Shown: positions 55,249 through 63,322 of the stretch, in pieces
Layout of the letters: each line of letters opens with the position of its first letter
Numbering within the stretch: the stretch's first letter is position 1
From: an uncultured Bacteroidaceae bacterium
Lineage (GTDB): Bacteria; Bacteroidota; Bacteroidia; Bacteroidales; Bacteroidaceae
Reading direction: 5' to 3'
NCBI GenBank assembly: GCA_905233765.1
Contig: CAJOCU010000002.1
Location: forward strand, 62,001-126,000
Length of the DNA: 64,000 nt
Translations under genes and position numbers: made by a program
Notes under the pieces: model-generated
Databases searched by the model: none
Seen by the model: the letters and a program-made list of their open reading frames with translations, nothing else
What the model was told of the DNA's origin: nothing

Positions 55249-56316
55249 ATGAAGAAGTATAATTTCAATGCTGGTCCCAGTAAGCTTCCCCGCGAAGTGA
55301 TGGAGGCCACCGCTGCTGCATGTCTCGAATTCGAGGGTAGCGGCCTCTCCCTGATGGAAATGAGCCATCGTGCAAAGAACTTCCAGCCCGTTGTTGACGA
55401 GACGGTAGCTTTGTTCAAGGAACTCCTGGATATCCCCGAAGGCTACAGCGTCATCTTCCTCGGAGGTGGTGCCAGCCTGCAGTTCTGCATGGTCCCCTAC
55501 AACCTTCTCGAGAAGAAGGCTGCCTATCTGAATACTGGCGTTTGGGCTACCAAGGCCGAGAAGGAGGCAAAGCTCTTCGGCGAAGTCGTAGAGGTGGCTT
55601 CCAGCAAGGACAAGAACTTCACCTATATCCCCAAGGAGTTCACGATTCCCACAGATGCCGACTACTTCCACATCACCACTAACAACACCATCTATGGCAC
55701 AGAGATTCTGAAGGACTTCGACAGCCCCGTACCCATGGTGGCAGATATGAGCTCCGACATCTTCTCCCGTCCCATCGACGTGAGCAAGTACGGCCTCATC
55801 TATGGCGGTGCTCAAAAGAACCTCTCTATGGCTGGTGTCACCTTTGTCATCATCAAGGAAGACCTGCTGGGCAAGGTGAGCCGTCCTATCCCAACGATGC
55901 TGAACTACCAGACACACGTCAGCAAGGGCAGTATGTTCAACACACCTCCTACAGTGCCTATCTACTGCGCGCTGCAGAACCTCAAGTGGATCAAGAAGCA
56001 GGGTGGCGTGGCAGCTATGGAGAAGCTGGCCATCCAGCGTGCAGATATCGTCTATGGCGAAATCGACCGCAACAAGCTCTTCGTCGGCACAGCCGAGGAG
56101 GACAGCCGTTCACGCATGAACATCACCTTCGTTCTCAAGCCCGAATACCAGGATCTGCAGGACGAGTTCATGGCCTTCGCTACGAGCAAGGGTATGGTCG
56201 GCGTGAAGGGTCACCGCGATGTCGGTGGTTTCCGCGCCAGCTGTTACAACGCAATGGACATCGAAGGCTGCGAGGCTCTCGTGGCTTGCATGCAAGAGTT
56301 TGAGAAGCAACACTAA
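55249..56316 (+). CDS. serC: Phosphoserine aminotransferase
   Basis: PLP enzyme turning 3-phosphohydroxypyruvate and glutamate into phosphoserine (also used in pyridoxal synthesis). 355 residues from the ATG at 55249 ([18 protein letters not shown]). Seen: [34 protein letters not shown] and the Schiff-base lysine K190 in [12 protein letters not shown]. An open frame continues upstream but contains the promoter and no family sequence. First gene of serC-serA-DUF1015-yigZ. Confidence 0.97.
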   Translation: MKKYNFNAGPSKLPREVMEATAAACLEFEGSGLSLMEMSHRAKNFQPVVDETVALFKELLDIPEGYSVIFLGGGASLQFCMVPYNLLEKKAAYLNTGVWATKAEKEAKLFGEVVEVASSKDKNFTYIPKEFTIPTDADYFHITTNNTIYGTEILKDFDSPVPMVADMSSDIFSRPIDVSKYGLIYGGAQKNLSMAGVTFVIIKEDLLGKVSRPIPTMLNYQTHVSKGSMFNTPPTVPIYCALQNLKWIKKQGGVAAMEKLAIQRADIVYGEIDRNKLFVGTAEEDSRSRMNITFVLKPEYQDLQDEFMAFATSKGMVGVKGHRDVGGFRASCYNAMDIEGCEALVACMQEFEKQH

Positions 56317-56439
56317 GACCCCCTCCACCCTCGGAGGGTGGTCACCTTCAAGAATAGTAACCATTAAAATAATGACCCTATAACCTCTGCCGCCCATAAG
56401 ATTCTACTCTCCCCATTGAGGGGGAGCGGGGAGGGGGTC
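56317..56439. repeat. GC-rich inverted-repeat element between serC and serA
   Basis: Outer arms GACCCCCTCC (56317-56326) and GGAGGGGGTC (56430-56439) are perfect inverted repeats. Inside are two hairpins: CCACCCTC/GAGGGTGG at 56325-56341 and CTCCCC/GGGGAG at 56409-56426. The rest is AT-rich. It looks like a REP pair or small MITE inserted exactly between the serC stop and the serA start. Confidence 0.75.
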
Positions 56440-56443
56440 CAGT

Positions 56444-57364
56444 ATGATGAAAGTTTTAATTGCAACAGAGAAGCCTTTCAGCGGTGTGGCCGTGAAAGGT
56501 ATAAAGGAAGTGTTCGATGCCGCTGGCTACGAGGTGGCACTGCTCGAGAAATACACTGAGAAGTCACAGCTCTTGGAAGCCGTCGCTGATGTCGATGCTA
56601 TGATCATTCGCTCGGATAAGGTCGATGCAGAAGTGCTCGATGCTGCCAAGCAACTGAAGATCGTGGTTCGTGCCGGTGCCGGCTACGACAATATTGACCT
56701 CGAGGCTGCTACAGCTCACAAGGTGGTAGCTATGAACACGCCTGGGCAAAATGCCAACAGCGTGGCGGAGCTCGTCTTCGGTCTCCTCGTCTATGCAAAG
56801 CGCAACTTCTTCAACGGCACCAGCGGCACCGAGCTGAAGGCCAAGCGTCTCGGTATCCTTGCCTTCGGCGCTGTGGGTCGCAACGTAGCTCGCATCGCCA
56901 AGGGCTTCGACATGGAAGTGTTGGCCTACGATGCTTACTGCCCCGCAGACGTCATCGAGGCCGCCGGCGTGAAAGCTGTCGGTTCTGCTGCCGAACTTTT
57001 CGAGCAGAGCGACATCGTCAGCCTCCACATCCCTGCAACGGCTGAGACCAAGCAGAGCATCAACCGCGAGCTCGTCAACAAGCTCCCGAAGGGTGGCATC
57101 CTCGTGAACACAGCCCGCAAGGAAGTCATCAACGAGCCCGAACTTCTGGCTCTCCTCGCCGAGCGTGAGGACCTGAAGTATGTCACAGACATCATGCCCG
57201 ATGCCAACGCTGACTTCGCCAAGTTCGAAGGCCGCTACTTCACCACTCCCAAGAAGATGGGTGCTCAGACCGCCGAGGCCAACGTCAATGCCGGCATCGC
57301 TGCCGCCCATCAGATTGTTGGATTTCTGGAAGAAGGGATTACGAAGTTCCAAGTGAATAAATAA
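56444..57364 (+). CDS. serA: D-3-phosphoglycerate dehydrogenase, short form
   Basis: NAD-dependent oxidation of 3-phosphoglycerate, first step of serine synthesis. 306 residues: catalytic and nucleotide-binding domains only, with no ACT or ASB regulatory domain, so no classic serine feedback site. Seen: VRAGAGYDNIDLEAA, the Rossmann loop LGILAFGAVGRNVARIA and VNTARKEVINEPEL with the substrate arginine. Odd: where most relatives have the catalytic TPH, this one has TPKKMGAQT (K270 in place of His), as I recall for the Bacteroides/Entamoeba lysine-type enzymes. Two ATGs stand in tandem at the start. Confidence 0.95.
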   Translation: MMKVLIATEKPFSGVAVKGIKEVFDAAGYEVALLEKYTEKSQLLEAVADVDAMIIRSDKVDAEVLDAAKQLKIVVRAGAGYDNIDLEAATAHKVVAMNTPGQNANSVAELVFGLLVYAKRNFFNGTSGTELKAKRLGILAFGAVGRNVARIAKGFDMEVLAYDAYCPADVIEAAGVKAVGSAAELFEQSDIVSLHIPATAETKQSINRELVNKLPKGGILVNTARKEVINEPELLALLAEREDLKYVTDIMPDANADFAKFEGRYFTTPKKMGAQTAEANVNAGIAAAHQIVGFLEEGITKFQVNK

Positions 57365-57365
57365 T

Positions 57366-58613
57366 ATGGCTAAGATAAAACCTTTCCGCGGTTTACGTCC
57401 GCCGAAGAATCTCGTTGAGCAAGTGGAGAGCCGTCCATACGACGTGCTCGACAGCGAGGAGGCAAGGGCCGAAGCAGGCGACAACGAGAAGTCGCTCTAC
57501 CATATCATCAAGCCGGAGATAGACTTCCCCGTTGGCACGAGCGAGTACGACCCCGCCGTCTATGAGCGCGCTGCCGACAACTTCCTGTACTTCCAGAAGA
57601 AAGGCTGGCTCGTGCAGGACAAGGATGAGCACTACTACATCTATGCCCAGACGATGAATGGCAAGACGCAGTACGGCCTCGTCATCGGCGCCTACGTGGA
57701 TGACTACATGAACGGCACCATCAAGAAGCACGAGCTGACGCGTCGCGACAAGGAAGAGGACCGCATGAAGCACGTTCGCGTGAACGATGCCAACATGGAG
57801 CCCGTCTTCTTCGCCTATCCCGATAATGCCGTTCTCGATGCCCTGCTGAAGCGCTATGCAGCCACAGAGCCTGAGTACGACTTCATCGCGCCCATCGACG
57901 GCTTCCGTCATCAGTTCTGGGTCATCAGCGACGCAGCCGATATCGCCACCATCACTGAGGAGTTCCGCAAGATGCCGTCGCTCTACATCGCTGACGGCCA
58001 CCACCGCTCCGCAGCTGCCGCCCTCGTGGGTGCAGAGAAGGCACGGATGAATCCCAACCACCGTGGCGACGAGGAGTACAACTACTTCATGGCCGTTGCT
58101 TTCCAGGCTTCACAGCTCACCATCCTCGACTACAACCGCGTGGTGAAGGATCTCAACGGCCTTACCAGCGAGCAGTTCCTGGAAGCCCTCCGCAAGAACT
58201 TCACCGTGGAGGACAAGGGCACCGAGATCTACAAGCCTTCACGCCTTCATGAGTTCTCGCTCTACCTCGACGGCCACTGGTTCTCGCTCGTGGCAAAGGA
58301 GGGTACCTACGACAACAACGACCCTATCGGCGTCCTCGACGTGGATATCTCCAGCCGCCTCATCCTTCAGGACATCCTGAATATCGGCGACCTGCGCAGC
58401 AGCAACCGCATCGACTTCGTCGGCGGTCTACGCGGCTTGGGCGAGCTGAAGCGTCGCGTGGATAGTGGTGAGATGCGAGCAGCACTCGCTCTCTATCCCG
58501 TCTCGATGCAGCAGATCATGGACATCGCCGACAGCGGTAAGATTATGCCGCCTAAGGCTACATGGTTTGAGCCGAAGCTCCGCAGCGGTCTTGTCGTGCA
58601 TAAACTTTCATGA
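57366..58613 (+). CDS. DUF1015 family protein
   Basis: 415-residue cytoplasmic protein of a widespread family without settled function. Seen: the opening KPFRGLRPPKNLVEQVESRPYD, YHIIKPEIDFPVGTSEYD, the central YIADGHHRSAAAALVG and MAVAFQASQLTILDYNRVVKDL. The gene follows serA by one base and precedes yigZ with an ATGA overlap. Families with this domain are often next to serA/serC, and no serB is present here, so a part in serine or phosphoserine metabolism is a fair guess but not shown. Confidence 0.92.
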   Translation: MAKIKPFRGLRPPKNLVEQVESRPYDVLDSEEARAEAGDNEKSLYHIIKPEIDFPVGTSEYDPAVYERAADNFLYFQKKGWLVQDKDEHYYIYAQTMNGKTQYGLVIGAYVDDYMNGTIKKHELTRRDKEEDRMKHVRVNDANMEPVFFAYPDNAVLDALLKRYAATEPEYDFIAPIDGFRHQFWVISDAADIATITEEFRKMPSLYIADGHHRSAAAALVGAEKARMNPNHRGDEEYNYFMAVAFQASQLTILDYNRVVKDLNGLTSEQFLEALRKNFTVEDKGTEIYKPSRLHEFSLYLDGHWFSLVAKEGTYDNNDPIGVLDVDISSRLILQDILNIGDLRSSNRIDFVGGLRGLGELKRRVDSGEMRAALALYPVSMQQIMDIADSGKIMPPKATWFEPKLRSGLVVHKLS

Positions 58614-59203
58614 TCGACAGCTACAAGACGATACAATCCAAAAGCGAGGGCACTTATTCTGAACTCAGGAGTAAGTTCCTCGCTTTTGCTCATCCTGTCA
58701 CTGCCGTCGATGAGGCGATGGCGCTCGTGGAGCAGTATCAGAAAAAGTACTACGATGCCCGTCATGTCTGCTATGCCTATATGCTGGGCCATGAGCGGCT
58801 GGTGTTTCGTGCCAACGATAACGGTGAACCCAGCGGCACAGCTGGCAAGCCCATCCTCGGGCAGATCAACAGCAACGAGCTCACGGACATTCTCATTATC
58901 GTCGTCCGTTATTTCGGCGGCGTGAAGCTAGGCACCAGCGGACTCATCCAGGCATATAAAGCTGCTGCCGCCGAGGCCATTGCTGCCGCCACCATCATCG
59001 AGAAAACAGTAGATGAACAAATCGCCATCACCTTTGAATACACATTGATGAATCAGGTGATGCGTGTTGTGAAGGAAGAGGAACCCGCCATCCTGTCGCA
59101 GTCCTTCGACAACGACTGCCAGATGACGCTCGCCATCCGCGCCTCCCTGATGCCACGTCTTCGGGACCGTCTAGCGAAGATCGAAGGCCTCAGGTTCTCC
59201 TAA
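58610..59203 (+). CDS. YigZ/IMPACT family protein
   Basis: 197-residue protein with the IMPACT N-terminal domain (about 15-125): SKFLAFAHPVTAVDEAMALV, RHVCYAYMLGHERLVFRANDNGEPSGTAGKPIL and IIVVRYFGGVKLGTSGLIQAY, then a DUF1949-like ferredoxin-type C-terminus. Related eukaryotic proteins regulate Gcn2; the bacterial role is unclear. Last gene of the serine operon, its stop directly abutting the stop of the convergent GH25 gene. Confidence 0.94.
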   Translation: MIDSYKTIQSKSEGTYSELRSKFLAFAHPVTAVDEAMALVEQYQKKYYDARHVCYAYMLGHERLVFRANDNGEPSGTAGKPILGQINSNELTDILIIVVRYFGGVKLGTSGLIQAYKAAAAEAIAAATIIEKTVDEQIAITFEYTLMNQVMRVVKEEEPAILSQSFDNDCQMTLAIRASLMPRLRDRLAKIEGLRFS

Positions 59204-60019
59204 TTATTTTGCTAACAGGATATCTGATAGGGTGTAGTTGTCCATTAGACAACTGCGATCCACATTGCCTCGAATCCCTTGTATGCGGCTCGTGGCGGAA
59301 TACTGCCACATCACGAAAGGTGCGTTATCACGCAGCTCGGGAATATCTGTGTGATAGCGCGCGATCATATATTTATAATGTGTGAACGGCCCCGACAGGT
59401 ATTTGTTATAAAAGTCGCGCGAGGTGTAAAGGATGGGACGCACACCATAAAACTCTTCCACCAGTCTGAGAAATAGTTTAAGGCGACTCTGGAACTGTTG
59501 GAGCGATGCTTTACCGCGATGTTCGATGTCGATGATTGGGATGAGGTCGTGCTCCTTGAGTTTCACGACAGAGGTGAAATTCTTGAATTGGTCACGCACA
59601 TCGGCCGTGGGACTATAGAAATGGTAGCAGCCTACTTTCAGTCCAGCGCGTCGAGCACCTTTCAGATTGGTGTGATAGGTGTCATCAATCAGCTTGGCAC
59701 CTTCTGTGGCTTTGATATAGACGTAGGTAATATCTGCATGACGAGCCACCTCTGTCCAATTGATATTTCCTTGATAATGTGAGACATCAATGCCACCCAA
59801 ACGATGATTGGCAATATGCAGGCTCTGCTGCTCATAAATCACTTCACCCGTTGCCAGCGTCGGCTGCGGGTTGAGAGGAAGCATTATAGCATCGGGCTGT
59901 GGGAGGGAAGCATCATAGTTCTCCACCTCTTTCTTCTTCTTTTTCTTACGGCCATACGCCTCCGTCGTGACGGCAAAACACATCGTCACCATCAACACCA
60001 AGAGAAGGAGTTTCCTCAT
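59204..60019 (-). CDS. GH25 lysozyme (muramidase)
   Basis: Exported peptidoglycan hydrolase of 271 residues, cutting MurNAc-GlcNAc bonds. The start at 60019 gives the signal peptide MRKLLLLVLMVTMCFAVTTEA and makes an ATGA overlap with cdd; a longer frame upstream lies inside cdd. Seen: a KKKKKK basic patch after the signal, then the GH25 barrel with GGIDVSHYQGNINW (catalytic Asp region), YIKATEGAKLID, GCYHFYSP, IIDIEHRG (catalytic Asp-x-Glu) and MWQYSATSRIQGI. Likely house-keeping wall turnover rather than phage lysis: there is no holin or phage gene nearby. Confidence 0.93.
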   Translation of the reverse strand: MRKLLLLVLMVTMCFAVTTEAYGRKKKKKKEVENYDASLPQPDAIMLPLNPQPTLATGEVIYEQQSLHIANHRLGGIDVSHYQGNINWTEVARHADITYVYIKATEGAKLIDDTYHTNLKGARRAGLKVGCYHFYSPTADVRDQFKNFTSVVKLKEHDLIPIIDIEHRGKASLQQFQSRLKLFLRLVEEFYGVRPILYTSRDFYNKYLSGPFTHYKYMIARYHTDIPELRDNAPFVMWQYSATSRIQGIRGNVDRSCLMDNYTLSDILLAK

Positions 60020-60495
60020 GATAGCTGGGAACCGTCGAAGGTGAGGGGGAGCAGGTCGCGAACGTTGGAAGCAACGAAAATGTTTTTCGTGCCGTAAAGA
60101 ATCACGCGGATAGGCTCTTGGTATCGCACTTCGGCTTCCAGCAAGGCCTGACGGCAGGAGCCACACGGTGCCACAGGTGTCTCAATAAACTGTCCACCTG
60201 TTTGCGCCGCGATGGCGATGCTCACGGGCGGCACCTCAGGGGCATTGGCACCAGCTGCGAAGAACGCTGTACGCTCAGCACAGAGACCTACGGGGTAAGC
60301 TGCATTCTCCTGATTGCTGCCCTTGAAGATCCGTCCGTCCTTCAAACGGAGCGCTGCGCCCACCTGAAAGTGCGAGTACGGTGAGTAGCTGGTTTTAGTC
60401 ATTGCCTTCGCGATTTCTACGAGTTCGCGGTCTGCCTCCGGCAGTTCCTCCAGCGAAAAGACCTGTATGTGAATAGGTATTTGTAGCTCTTGCAT
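60016..60495 (-). CDS. cdd: Cytidine deaminase
   Basis: Pyrimidine salvage enzyme, cytidine or deoxycytidine to uridine forms; 159 residues, homotetramer type. Seen: SPYSHFQVGAALRLKDG, the zinc site LCAERTAFFAAGA (Cys and catalytic Glu) and APCGSCRQALLE. Preceded by a consensus promoter and followed with a 4-base overlap by the GH25 gene. Confidence 0.97.
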   Translation of the reverse strand: MQELQIPIHIQVFSLEELPEADRELVEIAKAMTKTSYSPYSHFQVGAALRLKDGRIFKGSNQENAAYPVGLCAERTAFFAAGANAPEVPPVSIAIAAQTGGQFIETPVAPCGSCRQALLEAEVRYQEPIRVILYGTKNIFVASNVRDLLPLTFDGSQLS

Positions 60496-60519
60496 ACGAT
60501 TATTACATGAAATATGTCA

Positions 60520-60549
60520 CAAAAGTACTACTTTTCTCGCGTATCTCAA
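60520..60549 (-). promoter_or_regulatory. Promoter of cdd-GH25
   Basis: Minus-strand TTG (complement of 60547-60549), a 19-base spacer and TACTTTTG (complement of 60520-60527), 25 bases before the cdd start. Overlaps the region of the divergent muramidase promoter. Confidence 0.68.
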
Positions 60550-60559
60550 CAAAAAAAAC

Positions 60560-60567
60560 TACTTTTG
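60560..60567 (+). promoter_or_regulatory. Likely -7 box for the LysM muramidase gene
   Basis: TACTTTTG followed by TGC, 27 bases before the ATG at 60594; no clear -33 TTTG. It supports the start at 60594, because the longer open frame from 60507 would begin upstream of it. Confidence 0.5.
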
Positions 60568-60593
60568 TGCGCGAAATACATTATATTTATTTC

Positions 60594-61517
60594 ATGAAGC
60601 TCCGTTTTATTGCATTTTTTTCTTTTTGCGCGCTCTTTATGAGCCTCTATGCGCAGTCTGGGCAGTCAGCACAGTGGCGCTATATTGAGAACTACAAAGA
60701 TATGGCTGTCAATCAGATGCATCGCTACAAGATTCCAGCCTCTATCACACTGGCGCAAGGGCTTTGTGAGAGTGGGGCAGGGCAGAGCCGTCTGGCACGC
60801 GAAGCCCACAACCATTTTGGCATCAAGGTCGGAATGAACTGGACTGGCCCCTATATGATCATGAGCGACGACCGTCCCGATGACCGTTTCCGTAAATACC
60901 GCACTGACGATGAGAGCTACGAGGACCATTCCAAGTTTCTTGCTACAGGTCAGCGCTACCGTCCGCTCTTCAATCTTAAGATTACCGACTACAAAGGCTG
61001 GGCACACGGCCTGAAGAATGCTGGCTATGCCACGAATCCACGCTATGCTGAGATGCTCATCGGAGTCATAGAACGCTTCAACCTACAGCAGTTTGACTCC
61101 TACACTCATGGCCGCTATCATGCTCGTTCAAAGACAAACAAAGACACCAGCGCAGAGAGCGATTTCTTTGCACGTCATATTGTCTATAAGATCAACCGCA
61201 ACTACATGATTATTGCCGTCATAGGCGACACCTGGGAAAGCGTATCGCGAGAGACGGGCGTTAGTGTACGTAAACTATTGAAATACAACGATCGCCCGAA
61301 AGGATCACCTCTCCAGTTGGGCGACATTGTCTATCTCCAGAAGAAGCGAACCAAGGCCGACAAAGCATACAAGGGAATACCGCATATGGTGCAGCCCGGC
61401 GAGTCGCTTTACGACATTTCGCAGCGCTATGCCATCCGTCTGAAATCCCTCTACACGCTGAATGCACTATCACCTGACTACGTTCCTGAACCAGGGGATC
61501 TCATCTGGCTGCGATAA
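60594..61517 (+). CDS. Secreted glucosaminidase/muramidase with two LysM domains
   Basis: Exported peptidoglycan hydrolase of 307 residues. Signal peptide MKLRFIAFFSFCALFMSLYAQ. Seen: a GH73-type domain (about 30-180) with ITLAQGLCESGAGQSRLARE (catalytic Glu), HFGIKVG and KFLATGQRYRPLF. Two LysM repeats follow: a weaker one (about 190-255, TWESVSRETGVSVRKLLKYN) and a clear C-terminal one (about 263-307, GESLYDISQRYAIRLKSLYTLN). LysM holds the enzyme on glycan strands. Divergent from cdd-GH25, so two wall hydrolases share one control region. Confidence 0.92.
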   Translation: MKLRFIAFFSFCALFMSLYAQSGQSAQWRYIENYKDMAVNQMHRYKIPASITLAQGLCESGAGQSRLAREAHNHFGIKVGMNWTGPYMIMSDDRPDDRFRKYRTDDESYEDHSKFLATGQRYRPLFNLKITDYKGWAHGLKNAGYATNPRYAEMLIGVIERFNLQQFDSYTHGRYHARSKTNKDTSAESDFFARHIVYKINRNYMIIAVIGDTWESVSRETGVSVRKLLKYNDRPKGSPLQLGDIVYLQKKRTKADKAYKGIPHMVQPGESLYDISQRYAIRLKSLYTLNALSPDYVPEPGDLIWLR

Positions 61518-61525
61518 AGACTCAC

Positions 61526-61561
61526 CCCGCTCATACGGGCACCCCTCTCTTTCAAAGAGGG
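61526..61561. repeat. Double hairpin, REP-like, after the muramidase gene
   Basis: CCCG/CGGG with a 6-base loop (61526-61539) and CCCTCT/AGAGGG with a 7-base loop (61543-61561), 9 bases after the stop. No T-run follows. Base composition and spacing resemble the GC-rich element between serC and serA. Confidence 0.55.
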
Positions 61562-61577
61562 ACTTGCACAGGGCCTT

Positions 61578-61624
61578 CATTAAACTCTCGAACCCTTAAA
61601 CCCTTTAAACCTTAAACTTTAAAC
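61578..61624 (+). repeat. Six AAAC repeats of 7-9 bases before ettA
   Basis: CATTAAAC, TCTCGAAC, CCTTAAAC, CCTTTAAAC, CTTAAAC, TTTAAAC; the last ends 6 bases before the ettA ATG. The phase tightens from 8-9 to 7 bases toward the start codon. No Shine-Dalgarno motif is seen. Confidence 0.85.
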
Positions 61625-61630
61625 TAAAAA

Positions 61631-63322
61631 ATGGCCGACGATAAAAAAATAATCTTCTCGATGGTTGGCGTCAGCAAAACCATCCAACAAACTCAGAAAC
61701 AAGTCCTCAAGAACATCTATCTCAGCTTCTTCTATGGAGCTAAGATAGGCATTATTGGTCTCAATGGCTCTGGCAAATCCACGCTGTTGAAGATCATCGC
61801 CGGCCTCGACCAACGCTATCAGGGCAACGTCGTCTTCTCGCCTGGCTACTCCGTTGGCTACCTGCCACAGGAACCGCAACTCGACGATGATAAGACCGTG
61901 CGTCAAGTTGTTGAAGAAGGCGTACAGCACATCGTTGACGCGCTGAAGGAATATGAAGACATCAACCTGAAGTTTGGTCTCCCCGAATACTACGAAGACG
62001 AGGACAAGATGAACGCCCTCTTCGCTCGTCAGGGAGAACTGCAGGACATCATCGATGCCACCGATGCTTGGAATCTCGATACTAAGCTTGCACGTGCGAT
62101 GGATGCCCTACGTTGTCCGCCACAGGACCAGCTCTGTGGCCAACTCTCTGGCGGTGAGCGCCGTCGCGTGGCTCTCTGTCGTCTGCTGTTGCAAAAGCCC
62201 GATGTACTGCTGCTCGACGAGCCTACCAACCACCTTGATGCCGAGAGTATCGACTGGCTCGAGCAACACCTGAACCAATACGAGGGCACCGTCATCGCCG
62301 TCACCCACGACCGCTATTTCCTCGACGACGTAGCTGGTTGGATACTCGAGCTCGATCGCGGCGAAGGTATCCCCTGGCAGGGTAACTACAGCTCGTGGCT
62401 GGAGCAGAAGACCAAGCGTCTGGAGATGGAGGAAAAGGTGGAGTCGAAGCGTCGCAAAACGCTGCAGCGTGAGTTGGAATGGGTTCGGATGGCGCCCAAG
62501 GCGCGTCAGGCCAAGGGTAAGGCGCGTCTGAGCAACTACGAACGGATGCTCAACGAGGACCAGAAAGAGAAGGAGCAGAAGCTGGAGATCTACATCCCCA
62601 GTGGCCCGCGCCTCGGCAACAAGGTCATTGAGGCTCACGGCCTCTGCAAGGCCTTCGGCGAGAAAGTACTGTTCAAGGATCTCGACTTCACGCTGCCCCC
62701 CAACGGCATCGTCGGTGTCATCGGTCCCAACGGTGCCGGCAAGACCACACTCTTCCGCCTGATTATGGGCCTTGAGCAACCCGATGCAGGCTCGTTCGAA
62801 GTCGGTGAGACCGTGAAGCTGGCCTATGTGGATCAGAGCCATCGTGACATCAAAGCCGACGAGACCGTCTATCAGATTGTCTCGCAGGGCAACGAGCTCA
62901 TCCGCATGGGCGGTCGCGACATCAACGCCCGTGCCTATCTCTCGCGTTTCAACTTCACCGGCGCAGATCAGGAGAAGAAGTGCGGTGTGCTCTCCGGTGG
63001 TGAACGTAACCGTCTTCATCTGGCGATGGCCTTAAAGGAAGAGGGTAACGTCTTGCTGCTCGACGAACCTACCAATGACATCGATGTCAACACCCTTCGT
63101 GCGCTTGAAGAAGGACTTGAATCATTTGCCGGTTGCGCGGTGGTAATCAGCCATGACCGTTGGTTCCTCGACCGCATTTGCACCCATATCCTCGCCTTCG
63201 AGGGTGAGGGCAATGTCGTCTTCTTCGAAGGCTCCTACACCGACTACGAAGTCAACAAACTCAAGCGCCTCGGACTCGAAGAGCCTCGTCGCATTCGCTA
63301 TCGCAAGCTCACAGACGACTAG
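61631..63322 (+). CDS. ettA: ABC-F ATPase, EttA type (translation factor)
   Basis: Soluble ABC-F protein of 563 residues that binds the ribosomal E site and gates early elongation by energy state. Seen: two ABC domains with Walker A GLNGSGKSTLLK and GPNGAGKTTLFR, signatures LSGGERRRVALCRLL and LSGGERNRLHLAMAL, and Walker B LLLDEPTNHLDAESIDWL and LLLDEPTNDIDVNTL, all with catalytic Glu. The arm insert (about 90-150) and the charged interdomain linker (about 245-325) match EttA rather than Uup or antibiotic-resistance members. No membrane domain. Tail-to-tail with the TonB receptor gene, the two TAG stops sharing CTAG. Confidence 0.96.
   Translation: MADDKKIIFSMVGVSKTIQQTQKQVLKNIYLSFFYGAKIGIIGLNGSGKSTLLKIIAGLDQRYQGNVVFSPGYSVGYLPQEPQLDDDKTVRQVVEEGVQHIVDALKEYEDINLKFGLPEYYEDEDKMNALFARQGELQDIIDATDAWNLDTKLARAMDALRCPPQDQLCGQLSGGERRRVALCRLLLQKPDVLLLDEPTNHLDAESIDWLEQHLNQYEGTVIAVTHDRYFLDDVAGWILELDRGEGIPWQGNYSSWLEQKTKRLEMEEKVESKRRKTLQRELEWVRMAPKARQAKGKARLSNYERMLNEDQKEKEQKLEIYIPSGPRLGNKVIEAHGLCKAFGEKVLFKDLDFTLPPNGIVGVIGPNGAGKTTLFRLIMGLEQPDAGSFEVGETVKLAYVDQSHRDIKADETVYQIVSQGNELIRMGGRDINARAYLSRFNFTGADQEKKCGVLSGGERNRLHLAMALKEEGNVLLLDEPTNDIDVNTLRALEEGLESFAGCAVVISHDRWFLDRICTHILAFEGEGNVVFFEGSYTDYEVNKLKRLGLEEPRRIRYRKLTDD

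Noticed and set aside
59204-61517. GH25 and LysM hydrolases as a prophage lysis cassette
   Set aside because: No holin, structural or integrase gene nearby; both have signal peptides and house-keeping neighbours.
61526-61561. Hairpins after the LysM gene as an intrinsic terminator
   Set aside because: Stems are short and no T-run follows; kept as a REP-like repeat instead.
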